From: Leptospira wolffii serovar Khorat str. Khorat-H2
GTDB taxonomy: Bacteria > Spirochaetota > Leptospiria > Leptospirales > Leptospiraceae
Direction of reading: 5' to 3'
DNA length: 64,000 nt
Assembly (NCBI RefSeq): GCF_000306115.2
Contig: NZ_AKWX02000004.1
Location: forward strand, 606,501 to 670,500
The notes beneath the pieces are model-generated. The model made no database searches, was not told where the DNA came from, and saw only the letters and a program-made list of their open reading frames with translations. Of this stretch, positions 33,059 to 43,394 are shown in pieces (the stretch's first letter is position 1; every line of letters begins with the position of its first letter). Both the position numbers and the translations under genes were made by a program.

Positions 33059-34125
33059 CAGATCCCGAATTCCAACCTTAAAGTAGTAAAACCGAATTTA
33101 TCCTTTTCTAATACTAATTCCGCTTCTCCGAAATTATATTCCAGCCTGGACTTGATGTTCTCCAAAGTACGGGAGAATTCCGGCTTCTTCTTCTCCGGGA
33201 CGCTCCCGTTACGACTGAATCCTCCCCCGTTGTCCCGAATTTCGATCAAGACTCTTCCTGAATTCTCTATAGCCTTGATCTCCAAAATCCCCGGTTCGGA
33301 ACGATTTTCCAATCCGTGTTTAAAACTATTTTCTACCAAGGGCTGTAGAGTCAGAGGAGGAATTCGGAGGTTGGAAAAATCTCCGTCCTTATAGATCTGC
33401 ACGTTCAAGGAATCCGAAAAGCGGATCCTCTGCAACTCGAGATAATTCACCGTAAAGTTCCATTCTTCCAGAAACGGAATCGTTCTCTCGTTGATTCTAT
33501 CCGATAAAAAGCGGTACGTCTCCGAAAGAAGCATCAACGCATGATCCGCCTTTGCGGGATCTATCAGTAGTAAAGAATGCACCGTATTCAGGGTATTGAA
33601 TAGATAATGAGGATCCATACGATTCTGGAAAGTCCGGTATTGGATATCCTTCAACTCGCTTTCGGTCTTCTTTCTTTTTTCGATGAGAATCTGCATGGAT
33701 TTCTCCAAGAAAGAAATGAAAAGAGCGAGAATCAGGCTACTTAATAGAATGTTATACGAACCCCCGTGAGGCCTAGACACCCCCTCTCCCGCCAATAAAA
33801 GCACGTGTAAAATGCCTCCTGCCGCGACTCCCAAAACCGCCGCAAAGACGGAAGCCAATACCAGAAACGCACCCGTAAAGAAAGGTCCCCAACTTTTTCG
33901 ATGTAGGACCTCCACCGAAAATTCCACAATGGAACATACCGCATGGGTAGTGACCTGGGTCGCCAAAAACACCTTCCAAAAAGGAGTATCGGAATTATGA
34001 GCGACTAACAGAGAGTTCATCGTTCCGATCACCGTATTGATCGTGAACCAAAATAGTATTTTAAAGGTACGCATTTCTAAAACGATCGGATCCGGTCCTG
34101 AACCTATTATAAACTCCCCTTCCAC
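33058..34125 (-). CDS. LytS-type sensor histidine kinase
   Basis: 355 residues. About four membrane helices (25-145) are followed by a His_kinase domain with phospho-acceptor H173 (MDPHYLFNTLN) and an HATPase with NSFKHGLENRS and RDNGGGF. The frame starts at a GTG (34125), and an ATG at 34074 is a reasonable alternative. The LytS/LytR family senses envelope or metabolic signals; the ligand here is unknown. It works with the regulator encoded downstream. Confidence 0.9.
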   Translation of the reverse strand: MEGEFIIGSGPDPIVLEMRTFKILFWFTINTVIGTMNSLLVAHNSDTPFWKVFLATQVTTHAVCSIVEFSVEVLHRKSWGPFFTGAFLVLASVFAAVLGVAAGGILHVLLLAGEGVSRPHGGSYNILLSSLILALFISFLEKSMQILIEKRKKTESELKDIQYRTFQNRMDPHYLFNTLNTVHSLLLIDPAKADHALMLLSETYRFLSDRINERTIPFLEEWNFTVNYLELQRIRFSDSLNVQIYKDGDFSNLRIPPLTLQPLVENSFKHGLENRSEPGILEIKAIENSGRVLIEIRDNGGGFSRNGSVPEKKKPEFSRTLENIKSRLEYNFGEAELVLEKDKFGFTTLRLEFGI

Positions 34126-34334
34126 TTAAACCCATAATCTATTTCTTCGTCGATCCCGTTTTTTAACCCTCGCTCCTCCGGTTGTATCGTCCGTTCCCAT
34201 TTTCCAAACAATGCGGGAAATCGAATAGACCCGACTGTTTTCATGAAAGTCTGGTAGACAGAAGAGAATGGATCGGATTATCTAAGCGAAATTTTTTCTT
34301 TCCAATAGGAATAGAACCTCGGGGAGGCTTATCC

Positions 34335-35786
34335 TTGAAACTGATCAGTCGGAGTCCGCTCTTCGCCCTTTGCATTTATATGTTATCCGGAAGCGTATTT
34401 GCGGAAGAAATCGTTACTACCAAGAAAGACGAGCCCGACGGCTTTTACGGTCTGAGAGTAGGAGGGATTCTTTCACCTTCTTACGGCCAAAGAATTCGGG
34501 ACGGTGCCTCGGGCTTGACCAATTCCTATCCGAACGACGAAACCGGATTTTCCACCCCTTGGACTCTGTTAACGATTACCAAGGAATGGAAGGATACCGG
34601 CGTAACCGCCGAACTTTGGGGGGAACTCATCCGCGCGAGTCAGTTTAGTGCCGACACGAAAGCGGACGGAGGAACCAAATCCAATCCGTATACATTAGGA
34701 ATCCGTAGAGCCTTGGTCCGAAAGACATGGGAAACGAATTTAGGGGAATATTCCCTAACCGTAGGAATGCAGGAACTCCCACATACTTATACCCAATGGA
34801 AAAATTATTGGAGATGGAGATACGTGGATAAGGGTCCCTTAGAAAGTCTAGGTTTCGCCCCGGCTCCCGCCGACGTAGGGTTAGGTGGAAACGCTAAATG
34901 GGATGCTGTGTCGGCCCAAGTCATCCTATCCAACGGAGAAGGCTACAGGCAAAGCCAGAACACAGACTCTTCCGGGTTCGATATTTCTTCCCGTCTCTCC
35001 TACGAGCCCAAAATCGGCGAAGAAAGCCGCTTCGGCCTCCATTTCTTTTATCGTAGCGCCAATTTTTCCGGATCGAATGCGGGAGAATGTAAAGAAGGCA
35101 CTACATGTCTCGCTTCGGATAATAATCCGAATACCACCCTTAGAAAAGAAGTTCGTTCCCTACAAAGTGATTCCTATGCCGTCGAAGCCAATTTCGATCG
35201 CAAAAGGATTCTGAACTTCGGATTAGGGTACGTAATGAGAAGACAGAAAGGCGGTGAGATCAGGGATTACTCGAAACCGGTGACCTACCCTTTGTCTCCC
35301 GGTTTGGATTCCATAGGAAACGCGGCTTACGGCTGGTTATCCTTAGGTTGGGAGAATTTTCGAATCGTAGGGAGAATGGAAACCGGCACGGGAAAAGACG
35401 GAGTATTGGCTGCGAATCGATCCAGAATAGATCAGATTCTTCCGGGAGTTCCCGAATCCGACTATTGGAGTCTATCCGGAACACAATCCCAATACGGTCC
35501 CTCTACGAATTCTTCCGGATATTCCTCTCGCTCCTCATTTAGGAGAGGATCCGTTTTCTTAGAATGGAATATTACGGAAGCCTTACGTATTTCCCTGGGT
35601 TATACCGAGACAAGAAACAGGGATGCTGACGGAGGAAGGGAAAAATCTTATGTGGATCAGTCCGGAGTCGAACGCACCAAGGCGGAATACTCTCAACAAT
35701 TCTTAGGAACGAGAACCAATTCGGGAATCTCCTCCTACGGGCATCTGCAAAAAGAGCTAACGGTTTGGACGACGGTGGAATTTTAA
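34335..35786 (+). CDS. Outer-membrane beta-barrel protein
   Basis: 483 residues from a TTG at 34335, chosen because GGGGAGG lies 8 bp upstream and the first 23 residues form a signal peptide ending SGSVFA. No ATG fits. The mature protein has alternating beta strands rich in Gly, Tyr and Trp (WRWRYVDKG), short polar turns and a final Phe (TTVEF), the C-terminal signature of proteins assembled by BamA. A short Cys pair occurs at ECKEGTTC. It resembles porin-like channels, but I cannot name a family. The next gene encodes a FecR-domain protein, so the two likely form a unit. Confidence 0.78.
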   Translation: MKLISRSPLFALCIYMLSGSVFAEEIVTTKKDEPDGFYGLRVGGILSPSYGQRIRDGASGLTNSYPNDETGFSTPWTLLTITKEWKDTGVTAELWGELIRASQFSADTKADGGTKSNPYTLGIRRALVRKTWETNLGEYSLTVGMQELPHTYTQWKNYWRWRYVDKGPLESLGFAPAPADVGLGGNAKWDAVSAQVILSNGEGYRQSQNTDSSGFDISSRLSYEPKIGEESRFGLHFFYRSANFSGSNAGECKEGTTCLASDNNPNTTLRKEVRSLQSDSYAVEANFDRKRILNFGLGYVMRRQKGGEIRDYSKPVTYPLSPGLDSIGNAAYGWLSLGWENFRIVGRMETGTGKDGVLAANRSRIDQILPGVPESDYWSLSGTQSQYGPSTNSSGYSSRSSFRRGSVFLEWNITEALRISLGYTETRNRDADGGREKSYVDQSGVERTKAEYSQQFLGTRTNSGISSYGHLQKELTVWTTVEF

Positions 35787-35797
35787 CGGAGATGAAC

Positions 35798-36538
35798 ATG
35801 AAACTTAGAATAATGGCGGTCGCTTGCCTGACCCTATCTATCGGATCGGCGATCTTAATCAGTCAAGAGAGCAAGGAAAAGGATTCTACGATTTCCTTCC
35901 TTAGCGGAAAAGTGCAGGTCCAAAGAGGCGGAAAAGGAAACTGGACCCTGGTAAAACAAGGAGACTCAGTGAGCGAAGGGGATATCGTCTCCACGGGAAA
36001 CGCCTCTAAAGTCACTCTGCTCTATAGAGGTTCGGAGTTTAAGGTCCTACCGAATACCAAACTGAAAGTTTCGAGTCTGCATGACGAATCTAAGAACGGA
36101 AAACTGGAAGTCATAAGCGGATTTGCCTGGTTCAAACTCGTGAATTTGAAGGGAAAAAAATTCGAGGTCAATACTCCCACGACTACGGCGGGAGTGAGAG
36201 GCACCTCTTTCTCCGCTTTTCACGATTCTAAGTCCAAAGACTCCTCTTTTTGTACCTGCGAAGGAAAGGTTGCGATGACCGGCACGGGGGATCCTAAAGA
36301 CGGAAGATTGCAGGAAAAAGGAAACGGGGGATACTATCCGGGAGACGGTTCCGATCCTAAAAGGACTTCCTACGAAGGACTCATCGTAAAATTCAAATCC
36401 CTTCCCCCTTTCAAGGATTTGATGAAAAAGAATATTTCACTGAAGAACTGCCTTTCCTGTCATATTCCGGAAGGTTGGACTCCCGAGGAGTCTTCCATTC
36501 CGAGCGACGAGACTTACGGCGGAGTAAAAGTCCCCTAA
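35798..36538 (+). CDS. FecR-domain protein with C-terminal haem-binding CxxCH motif
   Basis: 246 residues from the ATG at 35798, which has GGAG about six bases upstream. A signal/anchor segment (IMAVACLTLSIGSAILI) is followed by a FecR-type domain, clearest at FEVNTPTTTAGVRGTSFS (122-139). A cysteine pair (C152-T-C154) follows. Near the end, C218-L-S-C221-H222 is a c-type haem attachment motif. FecR domains usually sense ligand at the envelope, but a CxxCH in one is unusual. It overlaps or abuts the beta-barrel gene upstream (11 bp between stop and start) and ends at a strong terminator. Confidence 0.8.
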   Translation: MKLRIMAVACLTLSIGSAILISQESKEKDSTISFLSGKVQVQRGGKGNWTLVKQGDSVSEGDIVSTGNASKVTLLYRGSEFKVLPNTKLKVSSLHDESKNGKLEVISGFAWFKLVNLKGKKFEVNTPTTTAGVRGTSFSAFHDSKSKDSSFCTCEGKVAMTGTGDPKDGRLQEKGNGGYYPGDGSDPKRTSYEGLIVKFKSLPPFKDLMKKNISLKNCLSCHIPEGWTPEESSIPSDETYGGVKVP

Positions 36539-36558
36539 CTATCCGTTCCTTTCCGTGC

Positions 36559-36593
36559 AAACGAACGCTCTTCTTTAGGAAGAGCGTTCGTTT
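36559..36593. terminator. Strong bidirectional intrinsic terminator
   Basis: A perfect 15-bp stem (arms 36559-36573 and 36579-36593) with a five-base loop and T-runs outside both arms. It lies between the FecR gene (plus) and the convergent large lipoprotein gene (minus), and should serve both. Confidence 0.9.
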
Positions 36594-36654
36594 TCCATAC
36601 GGCCCATTCTTCTCGGACCGTATGCATTCATTCTATTCTTCTAACTTACAACAT

Positions 36655-39600
36655 CTACGGGCAGACGACCGTGGACGCGGGATTCGAAGCCGCAGTTCCT
36701 TGAAATTGTAACGCCCCGAATAGATAAGGATAAGGCTCCGAACCGGGAGTAACGTTAAACGTCTTAAGCGTCAGGTTATCGGTATCCGCCTTGATATTGC
36801 AGGTCGTATTGTTGCTCGGATGATACAGGGAGCTGATCGTCAAGGTTCTGGGAAGCGGCACCTGTCTTAACACGTTATTCACCAGAGGGACGATCAAGGA
36901 TCGAATCAGAGGATCCACAACTTGGAAGATTCCCTTAGGATCCAATCCGAACGGATTGAAATCCGTTCCCTCTAAAATGTCCAAGGTATAGGACATTTTA
37001 TCCACGTCCTTATTCAGTATCAATTTCAACGCGTTCAACTTATCGTAGGTCGTATTGCCAGTTGGGTTAACGAAGGACACGAAATCGAAAATTCCGTCCG
37101 CCTTGATGCTAACTCGAGCCTTGTTCAGTAGATAACGGCAACTATTGGAAGCGGTGTCCGCTGCGGCGCTACTACAAGCCAACGGTGATACGTCCGTACC
37201 GACGTTCGTTCCGTTCGGCCTTCTACCGTAGATCCTCAATTCTAGATCCGTAAAATTCACTACAAGAGTCGGCTTCTGTGCGGTATTTCCCACCCACTTG
37301 AATTCGCCGTTAGGGGCATGGATCGCATACACATCTATATCCACATCGTCCGTGGAACTTACTCCTCGGATAATTTTAGTGGAATCACTAGGATTCAGAC
37401 CGAGTAGCGGCCTACCTGGAGAAAGCACGTTCATTAAAGTTCCTACCTTCACCAATTCCTGGGTCAATTGGAATAACGGGTCGGTTCCCGCATAAGCGAC
37501 GATCGTATCTATAAACTGTCTATTAATTCTTAGATTTAAGGCCCCATTCTGCCAAAGGCTGAAAGCTGCCTGGGTCACTGTATCCGCGGTGAGTGTGAGT
37601 AATAATCCAGGGTTAACGGAACTGTTATTGAAGGCGTAATCGCTCGTCAAAGCGGTACTCGCAGGTATGGGACGAGTACTTACGAATCCTACGGCTCCGC
37701 CTTGCCCGTGATAATTCGGACTCGCGTTCGTTAGACGACTTGCGGCAGGAGTAACCAGAGCGATATCCGCCGAACCTACAACCGCTTTATTAGCCCCGTT
37801 CATTTTTACCTGTGCGTCCGATTCTACCTGCAATTGCAGACTCAATGGGAAACTCGCCAATGGTGCGGGTAAATAATTCGGAAGAGTAATATCCAAACCG
37901 GGAGTCTTCAAGGATTGCACCACCGAATTCAAAGCCTTAGGTGCGACTCCTTGGATCACGTCTCCGAGCATTGCCTGGGTAATCTTAGGAGCCAACGCGG
38001 TCACCATGCTGTTTGCCAAATCGGTTCCGATGGAAGTAATCAGATTCGCCAACCAGGAGCCCGAGCTTCTTTGGACGATATCGTGAGTGGTCAAATTCGT
38101 GGCCCATTCCGAAACGTAAAAATTCCCCGTATCCGGATCCGTCGGAGTGAACGGATTCTTAATTTGGATCACGAAATTACCGCTACCATCCACGCTGGAA
38201 CTAGTTCTGGCCTTCGCAGTTCTTACGGGCTTAACGGAAAGATTATAATTCAAATCCGAAGTCATACTAAAGGAGAATAACGTCCCCGCACAGGAGCCCG
38301 CCAAACCGCAAAGGAAACCGCCTATATCCCCTTGGTTTCTTGCGACAACTATCAGCCCGATCGTCGCCGATTTCCCTCTCAAAGTGACGCCCAGATCTCC
38401 GTTCCCGTTTACTTTCAAACAGGCTTTGATATTTTCCGTCGCATTGGTAACGTCGTTATTATTACAGTCCTTAGTAGTACTTGCGCTCACGGTTGTAGGA
38501 ATATTTACGCTAGTGATATAAACGTCCACGTCGAAGTTCATGCAATCGCTGAGAGGAGGACATCCATATCCAGTAAACGCACCTTGATTGCTTCCCGTTC
38601 CGTTCGGTCCGCAATATCCGTCCTGAAAAGAGGCGCCGGAAACGTAATCCCCCGCATCTCCATAACTTCTAATGAAGTTGAACGAATCGTAATTCATGCA
38701 ATAACCGGATCTCTTGGTCCCTGTCGTAGGAGCATTGGAGAAATTGGCGAAGGTTTTAACCGTGCTGTCCGCAGGATCCTTGATCCTGAAATCTCCCTTA
38801 GCGAAACGCTCCAAGACTCCGCCGAATAATTTCAGGGTCTGCGCTTCGTCCAGTACCGTGGCGGCACCCTTGGTAAGAATATTATAAGGATTTCCGTTCA
38901 CCTTACCGTAATTGAATCCCAAACTTCTTTGAAAGACCTTGCCGGTCGATGTGGTGATCTCGAAAATATAGGAGTTTCCTCCCTGAAAAGGTTTCAATCC
39001 GGCTGAAAGTCCGTTCAAATTTAAAGAAGTAGCTAACGCATTCGTCATGTTGCAAGGAGTCGTAGGAGCGTTACAAACCTCGTATTGCTCGGAAGATCCC
39101 ATATGCTTTAATTTGATGGATTTGATGAAAGTCGTCCCTGCGACCGGATTCGTAAAATTGGCGGTCAAATTCATCGCCACGGTTCCGGGACTCGCATCCG
39201 CAAAAGTCAAATCGTTCACCGAATTTCCCGGCCCGACCGACTTTCCGTTTAAACTCATCGTAACGTAGTAGTCCGGTTCGGTAGTGAATTCCACGGTGTA
39301 TGCGGTGAGAGTCCCCCCTTCCAATCCTTGAGCGTCGCTCGTAATGGACAATTGGTAGGTGGTGTTGGATTTCAACTCTCTATAAGGATCGAAGAGCAAG
39401 CGCCCTCCCGACTTCCAATAAAAGACTCCTCCTTTGCTTTCCGCAGCGGGAGAACTAGGTCCCGGTAAGGAGGCAAAAGAAGAAGGTCCTGTTTTTTCCT
39501 TTAAGGAGAAGCTTGTGAAAACCGAATTCCGATCCATGGGCTCGGAAAATACGATTTCCAAACTCTTGTATCGATCCACTTGTTCCAAGGAAGCGAGGTT

Positions 39601-39870
39601 CAAAAGGGCTTGGGGCCCGGAGGTTCCGAAATCCACCGGAAGAGTAGCCGGTTGATCCGTCTCTTTATAAGTGATGCTTGAATTTGTGGAAGGAATGCTC
39701 CCCCCGCTATCCAGAGGAATCCCCAAGGAAGATATCAGGGAGCCCATAAATCCTCCCCCTTTCTCCGTCCCGCTACAATCGACAAGCAATAGAAGGGCCG
39801 CGAGACCTATACCTATATAAGCGGTCCCTCTTTGTATTTTTTTTCTAGTTCTATACGATCCGATCACCAT
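36655..39870 (-). CDS. Large lipoprotein with SbsA-type Ig-like domain (paralogue A)
   Basis: 1071 residues from the ATG at 39870, preceded by GAGG 8-9 bp upstream. The signal ends at lipid-acceptor Cys32 (LLLVDC). Residues about 75-205 form an SbsA/Big_5-type Ig-like domain (SLEIVFSEPMD and TTYQLSITSDAQGLEGG). The long middle has no known domain. The C-terminal part carries GLDPKGIFQVVDPLIRSLI, shared nearly word for word with the neighbouring paralogue. It is probably surface- or outer-membrane-anchored. The gene lies 242 bp after the paralogue gene in the same direction and ends at the terminator at 36559. Confidence 0.8.
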   Translation of the reverse strand: MVIGSYRTRKKIQRGTAYIGIGLAALLLLVDCSGTEKGGGFMGSLISSLGIPLDSGGSIPSTNSSITYKETDQPATLPVDFGTSGPQALLNLASLEQVDRYKSLEIVFSEPMDRNSVFTSFSLKEKTGPSSFASLPGPSSPAAESKGGVFYWKSGGRLLFDPYRELKSNTTYQLSITSDAQGLEGGTLTAYTVEFTTEPDYYVTMSLNGKSVGPGNSVNDLTFADASPGTVAMNLTANFTNPVAGTTFIKSIKLKHMGSSEQYEVCNAPTTPCNMTNALATSLNLNGLSAGLKPFQGGNSYIFEITTSTGKVFQRSLGFNYGKVNGNPYNILTKGAATVLDEAQTLKLFGGVLERFAKGDFRIKDPADSTVKTFANFSNAPTTGTKRSGYCMNYDSFNFIRSYGDAGDYVSGASFQDGYCGPNGTGSNQGAFTGYGCPPLSDCMNFDVDVYITSVNIPTTVSASTTKDCNNNDVTNATENIKACLKVNGNGDLGVTLRGKSATIGLIVVARNQGDIGGFLCGLAGSCAGTLFSFSMTSDLNYNLSVKPVRTAKARTSSSVDGSGNFVIQIKNPFTPTDPDTGNFYVSEWATNLTTHDIVQRSSGSWLANLITSIGTDLANSMVTALAPKITQAMLGDVIQGVAPKALNSVVQSLKTPGLDITLPNYLPAPLASFPLSLQLQVESDAQVKMNGANKAVVGSADIALVTPAASRLTNASPNYHGQGGAVGFVSTRPIPASTALTSDYAFNNSSVNPGLLLTLTADTVTQAAFSLWQNGALNLRINRQFIDTIVAYAGTDPLFQLTQELVKVGTLMNVLSPGRPLLGLNPSDSTKIIRGVSSTDDVDIDVYAIHAPNGEFKWVGNTAQKPTLVVNFTDLELRIYGRRPNGTNVGTDVSPLACSSAAADTASNSCRYLLNKARVSIKADGIFDFVSFVNPTGNTTYDKLNALKLILNKDVDKMSYTLDILEGTDFNPFGLDPKGIFQVVDPLIRSLIVPLVNNVLRQVPLPRTLTISSLYHPSNNTTCNIKADTDNLTLKTFNVTPGSEPYPYLFGALQFQGTAASNPASTVVCP

Positions 39871-40112
39871 GTTCGTTCCCTCAGCTTCACTATTCGCAGA
39901 GTACATTCGCAAGTCGGTCGCGGGAAGATAACGTTCCCTTTCGACCTCAGGTATCCTCCTTCTCCAAACATTGGAAGAAGGAAGACTCCCCTTAAAGAGT
40001 CATTTTCAAATTTCCGAGCGGACTCTAACAGGCATTGGATCTTTTATTTTAGCGGAACTCTTTCAATCTATTCTTCTAAGTGTCTCCTATTCCTTATACA
40101 AGATCATATCTA

Positions 40113-43100
40113 TCAATTACACACGATTGCGTTTCCTGGGTTCGTCGCGTAAGCTCCCTGGAATTGCAAGCCTCCGAAAATGTACGGATAAGGCTCGTTC
40201 GCAGGGATAGTGGTACTGAATATCTTCAACGCGTCCGTAGTCGCCTTGAGATAACAGCTATTAGCGGCACCCGCGTTATTCGTAATTGCCGCGACGCTCA
40301 ACTGGCTAGGCAGAGGAATCTGTCTCAACACGTTATTCACCAAAGGAATGATCAGGGATCTAACCAAAGGATCAACTACCTGGAAGATTCCCTTAGGATC
40401 CAAACCGAACGGATTGTATTGTGCACCTTCCAAAATATCCATCGTGTATTGCATATTCGTCTCTTCCTTCTTGATCACGAGACTGAGCGCGTTCAGATTA
40501 TTATAAGCCGGATTTCCGGACTTACTATTATCGAAAGGAATAAAACGGAAATTTCCGTCCCCTTTCAGACTGATGCGAACCGTGGATAGCAAATAGCGAC
40601 TATTATTCGGTCTTCTTCCGTAAATACTCAATTGCAATTCCGTAAAGTTCACTTCCAGGGTGGGAATTTGAGCCGCGCTCCCTACGAACTTTAATTTACC
40701 GTTCGGAGCGTGGATCGCCCAAATATCGATATCCACATCGTCTGTAGAATTCACGTTTTGGATCAGTTGGCTGGAGTTAGCAGGATCCAATCCGACCAAA
40801 GTGTTTCTTCCGGGCGCAACCACGTTGAGCAATGTTCCCACTTTGACCAACTCTTGGGTCAACTGGAAGAGGGGATCGTCTCCCGCATACGCCTTGATCG
40901 TGTCAATAAACGGTTTGTTTAGAGTAAGATTCAAGGTCCCATTCTGCCAAAGACTATAAGCCGCCTGAGAAACCGTATCCGCGGTCAGAGTCAAAAGGAG
41001 TCCGGGGTTCGCGGCACTATTATTGAACGCATACGTGCTTGTTAGGCCCTGATTATCGGGAACTGCAACAGGACGTCCGCTTACATACCCGCCCTTGGTG
41101 GAACCCGCGGCTGCATCGCTACCGAGGAGGCCCGTCCCCGTCTTATGACAATGATAACTAGTATTCCCCAAAGCGCAATTATTCGTGGTGGCGATAGGAT
41201 TCTTTGCGATGAGTCCCACTGTCGCAGAACCTACGAGTCCCTTATTGGATCCGTTCAATTTAGGAACCACATCGGTCTGGAACTTCAGTTTCAAAGACAA
41301 CGGAAAATTCGCTAAAGGAGCCGGAAGATAAGAAGGTAAGGTCACATCCAAGCCGGGATTATACAAGGAATTCACTACCGCATTCAAAGCGGTAGGAGCG
41401 ATTCCTTCTATAAAGTCCGAAAGCATCGCCTTTGTGATTTTAGGAGTCAACTGAGCGGTGAGTTTACTCACCAATTCTCCTTCGACGAGAGGGAGAATGA
41501 TATCGATCAACCAATCTGGAGTACCCCCGGTTGCATCGTAACTCTGGCGAACGGGTGTATTGACCTTGAGATTATTCGCCCAGGCACTCGTATCGAAAGC
41601 GCCTTTTGCCTCGTTGATTTTAACGACCACGTTTCCGTTGGCATCCACGGAAGCGTCGGCATGAGCCGTCGCGTTGCGGATCGTTTTGGAACTGTCGCTA
41701 TAGTTCAATTCCGCAGTAGTAGTGTAATAGAACTTGGAACCCGCATCCGGGCCTAGACCGAGAGCCTTTAAGGCACTACGGTTTCTCGCAATCATGGACA
41801 TTCCGATCACGACCTTTCTTCCGCCCAAGGTCACCCCGAGATCGTTATTCGCATTCACTCCTAGAGTTGCGGAGATGTTTTGATAGGCAGTGGAAGAAAC
41901 GGTAACCGTAGGATCGATTTGCACGCTCGTGATATAAGCGTCCACGTCGAAGATAGAACTTACCGTGATAAGCCCTAGAACCTTGGCGCTAATCGTATCC
42001 GTTACGAAACCTCCGGGTTGGTCCCCTGCTCCGCCGCAATATCCGTCCGGTTTATCCGTAGCCGGATTATAGCCCGGAACATTATCCTGAGCGTCCCCGT
42101 AGTTACGGATATAAGTTATATTCGCATAATCGACGCAATAAGCCGTTCTTTTGGTGCTCTGCGGAGGAAGATTCGAAAAGTCCCAGAAAGATTTGCTCGA
42201 GACCTTATAATCGTTCTTGGTCAATCTTTCCAATACTTGTGCGAATAATTTCAAAGTCTGAGCCTGATCCGCGACGGTGGCGGCAGCATTTACGAGAGCG
42301 TCATACGGCTTATTATTCACTTTCCCGTAATTGAAACCGAAAGGTCGACGGAATACTTTCCCGCTCGTCGTGGTGATCTCGAATAAGTAGGAGTTCCCAC
42401 CGTTAAACGCTTTTAGACCTCTCTGGTCCTCGGAAGGTCCCCCTCCCATCGCCGGGGTTCCCACTTGGGTGTTTAAGTTAAAATTCGTAAGAAGAGAAGT
42501 TCCCGAGACCGAACTGCAAGTAGGAGCTCCTGTCGAACTACAAACCGTATATTCTCCCGTAGCGCCCATGTTATTTCCCATATGCTTCAATTTAATCGAA
42601 GAGATATTGGAAGTGCTTATATCCGAGGATAACGACGCTGTCAGATTGAGTGCGATATTGGAAGCGGTTCCCACATTGGAATCTATGAAAGTAATATCGG
42701 GAAGTTTCCCGTTGGTAACGGTAGTCATCCCCGTTCCGAGGGCGGTACCATTTAAAGTAACGTTCACCAAATAGTCGGGTTCGGTGGTGAATTCTATAGT
42801 ATAAGGAGTCAGGTTTCCGCCCTCGAGTCCTTGGGCGGACGCGGTTAACGAAAGCTGGTAGGTGGTGGAAGGTTCCAATTCCCGATAAGGGTCGAATACC
42901 AAACGTCCTCCGGACTTCCAGTAGAACGAACCCCCTCTATTATTCGAAGTATTATCTTCTACTCCGATGCTAGTGGGTCCGGGCAACGCGACCCAGGAAC
43001 TTCCGCTTTTTTTCTTCAAAGAAAAATTAGGACGCACAGTCGATTGATTCATAGGTTCGGAAAAAACGATCTCCAAACTCTTATAACGATCCACGGAATC

Positions 43101-43394
43101 GTAAGTCGCCAAATTCAATATGGCCTGAGGACCGCCGTTTCCGAAATCCACGGGAAGAGTCGCCGGTTGGTCCGTATCCTTATAAGGAGTCAAGGAAGCG
43201 TTCGCAGGCATGCTTCCACCGTTATCCGTAGGAATCCCCAAGGCACTAAAAATAGAATCGGATAGGCTACCGCTCTTCTCCGCGCATCCGAATGCGAAAA
43301 ACATGACTGCAAGGATAGTTAGAAAGGATCCCAAAGAATTTCCTTTATTCAACATTAGTGATCTATTCCTGTTTGAATTTTGTATCTTTTTCAT
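40113..43394 (-). CDS. Large lipoprotein with SbsA-type Ig-like domain (paralogue B)
   Basis: 1093 residues if it begins at the ATG at 43394, whose ATGA overlaps the upstream stop, suggesting coupling. An ATG at 43355 is an alternative with a clearer AGGA site and a shorter signal. The lipid-acceptor Cys is 37 (or 24). An Ig-like domain (KSLEIVFSEPMNQ) is followed by a long region similar to paralogue A and the shared GLDPKGIFQVVDPLVRSLI tail. Runs such as YKDTDQPATLPVDFGNGG are almost identical in A. It is likely an outer-surface protein of unknown function, in an operon with the gene upstream. Confidence 0.8.
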   Translation of the reverse strand: MKKIQNSNRNRSLMLNKGNSLGSFLTILAVMFFAFGCAEKSGSLSDSIFSALGIPTDNGGSMPANASLTPYKDTDQPATLPVDFGNGGPQAILNLATYDSVDRYKSLEIVFSEPMNQSTVRPNFSLKKKSGSSWVALPGPTSIGVEDNTSNNRGGSFYWKSGGRLVFDPYRELEPSTTYQLSLTASAQGLEGGNLTPYTIEFTTEPDYLVNVTLNGTALGTGMTTVTNGKLPDITFIDSNVGTASNIALNLTASLSSDISTSNISSIKLKHMGNNMGATGEYTVCSSTGAPTCSSVSGTSLLTNFNLNTQVGTPAMGGGPSEDQRGLKAFNGGNSYLFEITTTSGKVFRRPFGFNYGKVNNKPYDALVNAAATVADQAQTLKLFAQVLERLTKNDYKVSSKSFWDFSNLPPQSTKRTAYCVDYANITYIRNYGDAQDNVPGYNPATDKPDGYCGGAGDQPGGFVTDTISAKVLGLITVSSIFDVDAYITSVQIDPTVTVSSTAYQNISATLGVNANNDLGVTLGGRKVVIGMSMIARNRSALKALGLGPDAGSKFYYTTTAELNYSDSSKTIRNATAHADASVDANGNVVVKINEAKGAFDTSAWANNLKVNTPVRQSYDATGGTPDWLIDIILPLVEGELVSKLTAQLTPKITKAMLSDFIEGIAPTALNAVVNSLYNPGLDVTLPSYLPAPLANFPLSLKLKFQTDVVPKLNGSNKGLVGSATVGLIAKNPIATTNNCALGNTSYHCHKTGTGLLGSDAAAGSTKGGYVSGRPVAVPDNQGLTSTYAFNNSAANPGLLLTLTADTVSQAAYSLWQNGTLNLTLNKPFIDTIKAYAGDDPLFQLTQELVKVGTLLNVVAPGRNTLVGLDPANSSQLIQNVNSTDDVDIDIWAIHAPNGKLKFVGSAAQIPTLEVNFTELQLSIYGRRPNNSRYLLSTVRISLKGDGNFRFIPFDNSKSGNPAYNNLNALSLVIKKEETNMQYTMDILEGAQYNPFGLDPKGIFQVVDPLVRSLIIPLVNNVLRQIPLPSQLSVAAITNNAGAANSCYLKATTDALKIFSTTIPANEPYPYIFGGLQFQGAYATNPGNAIVCN

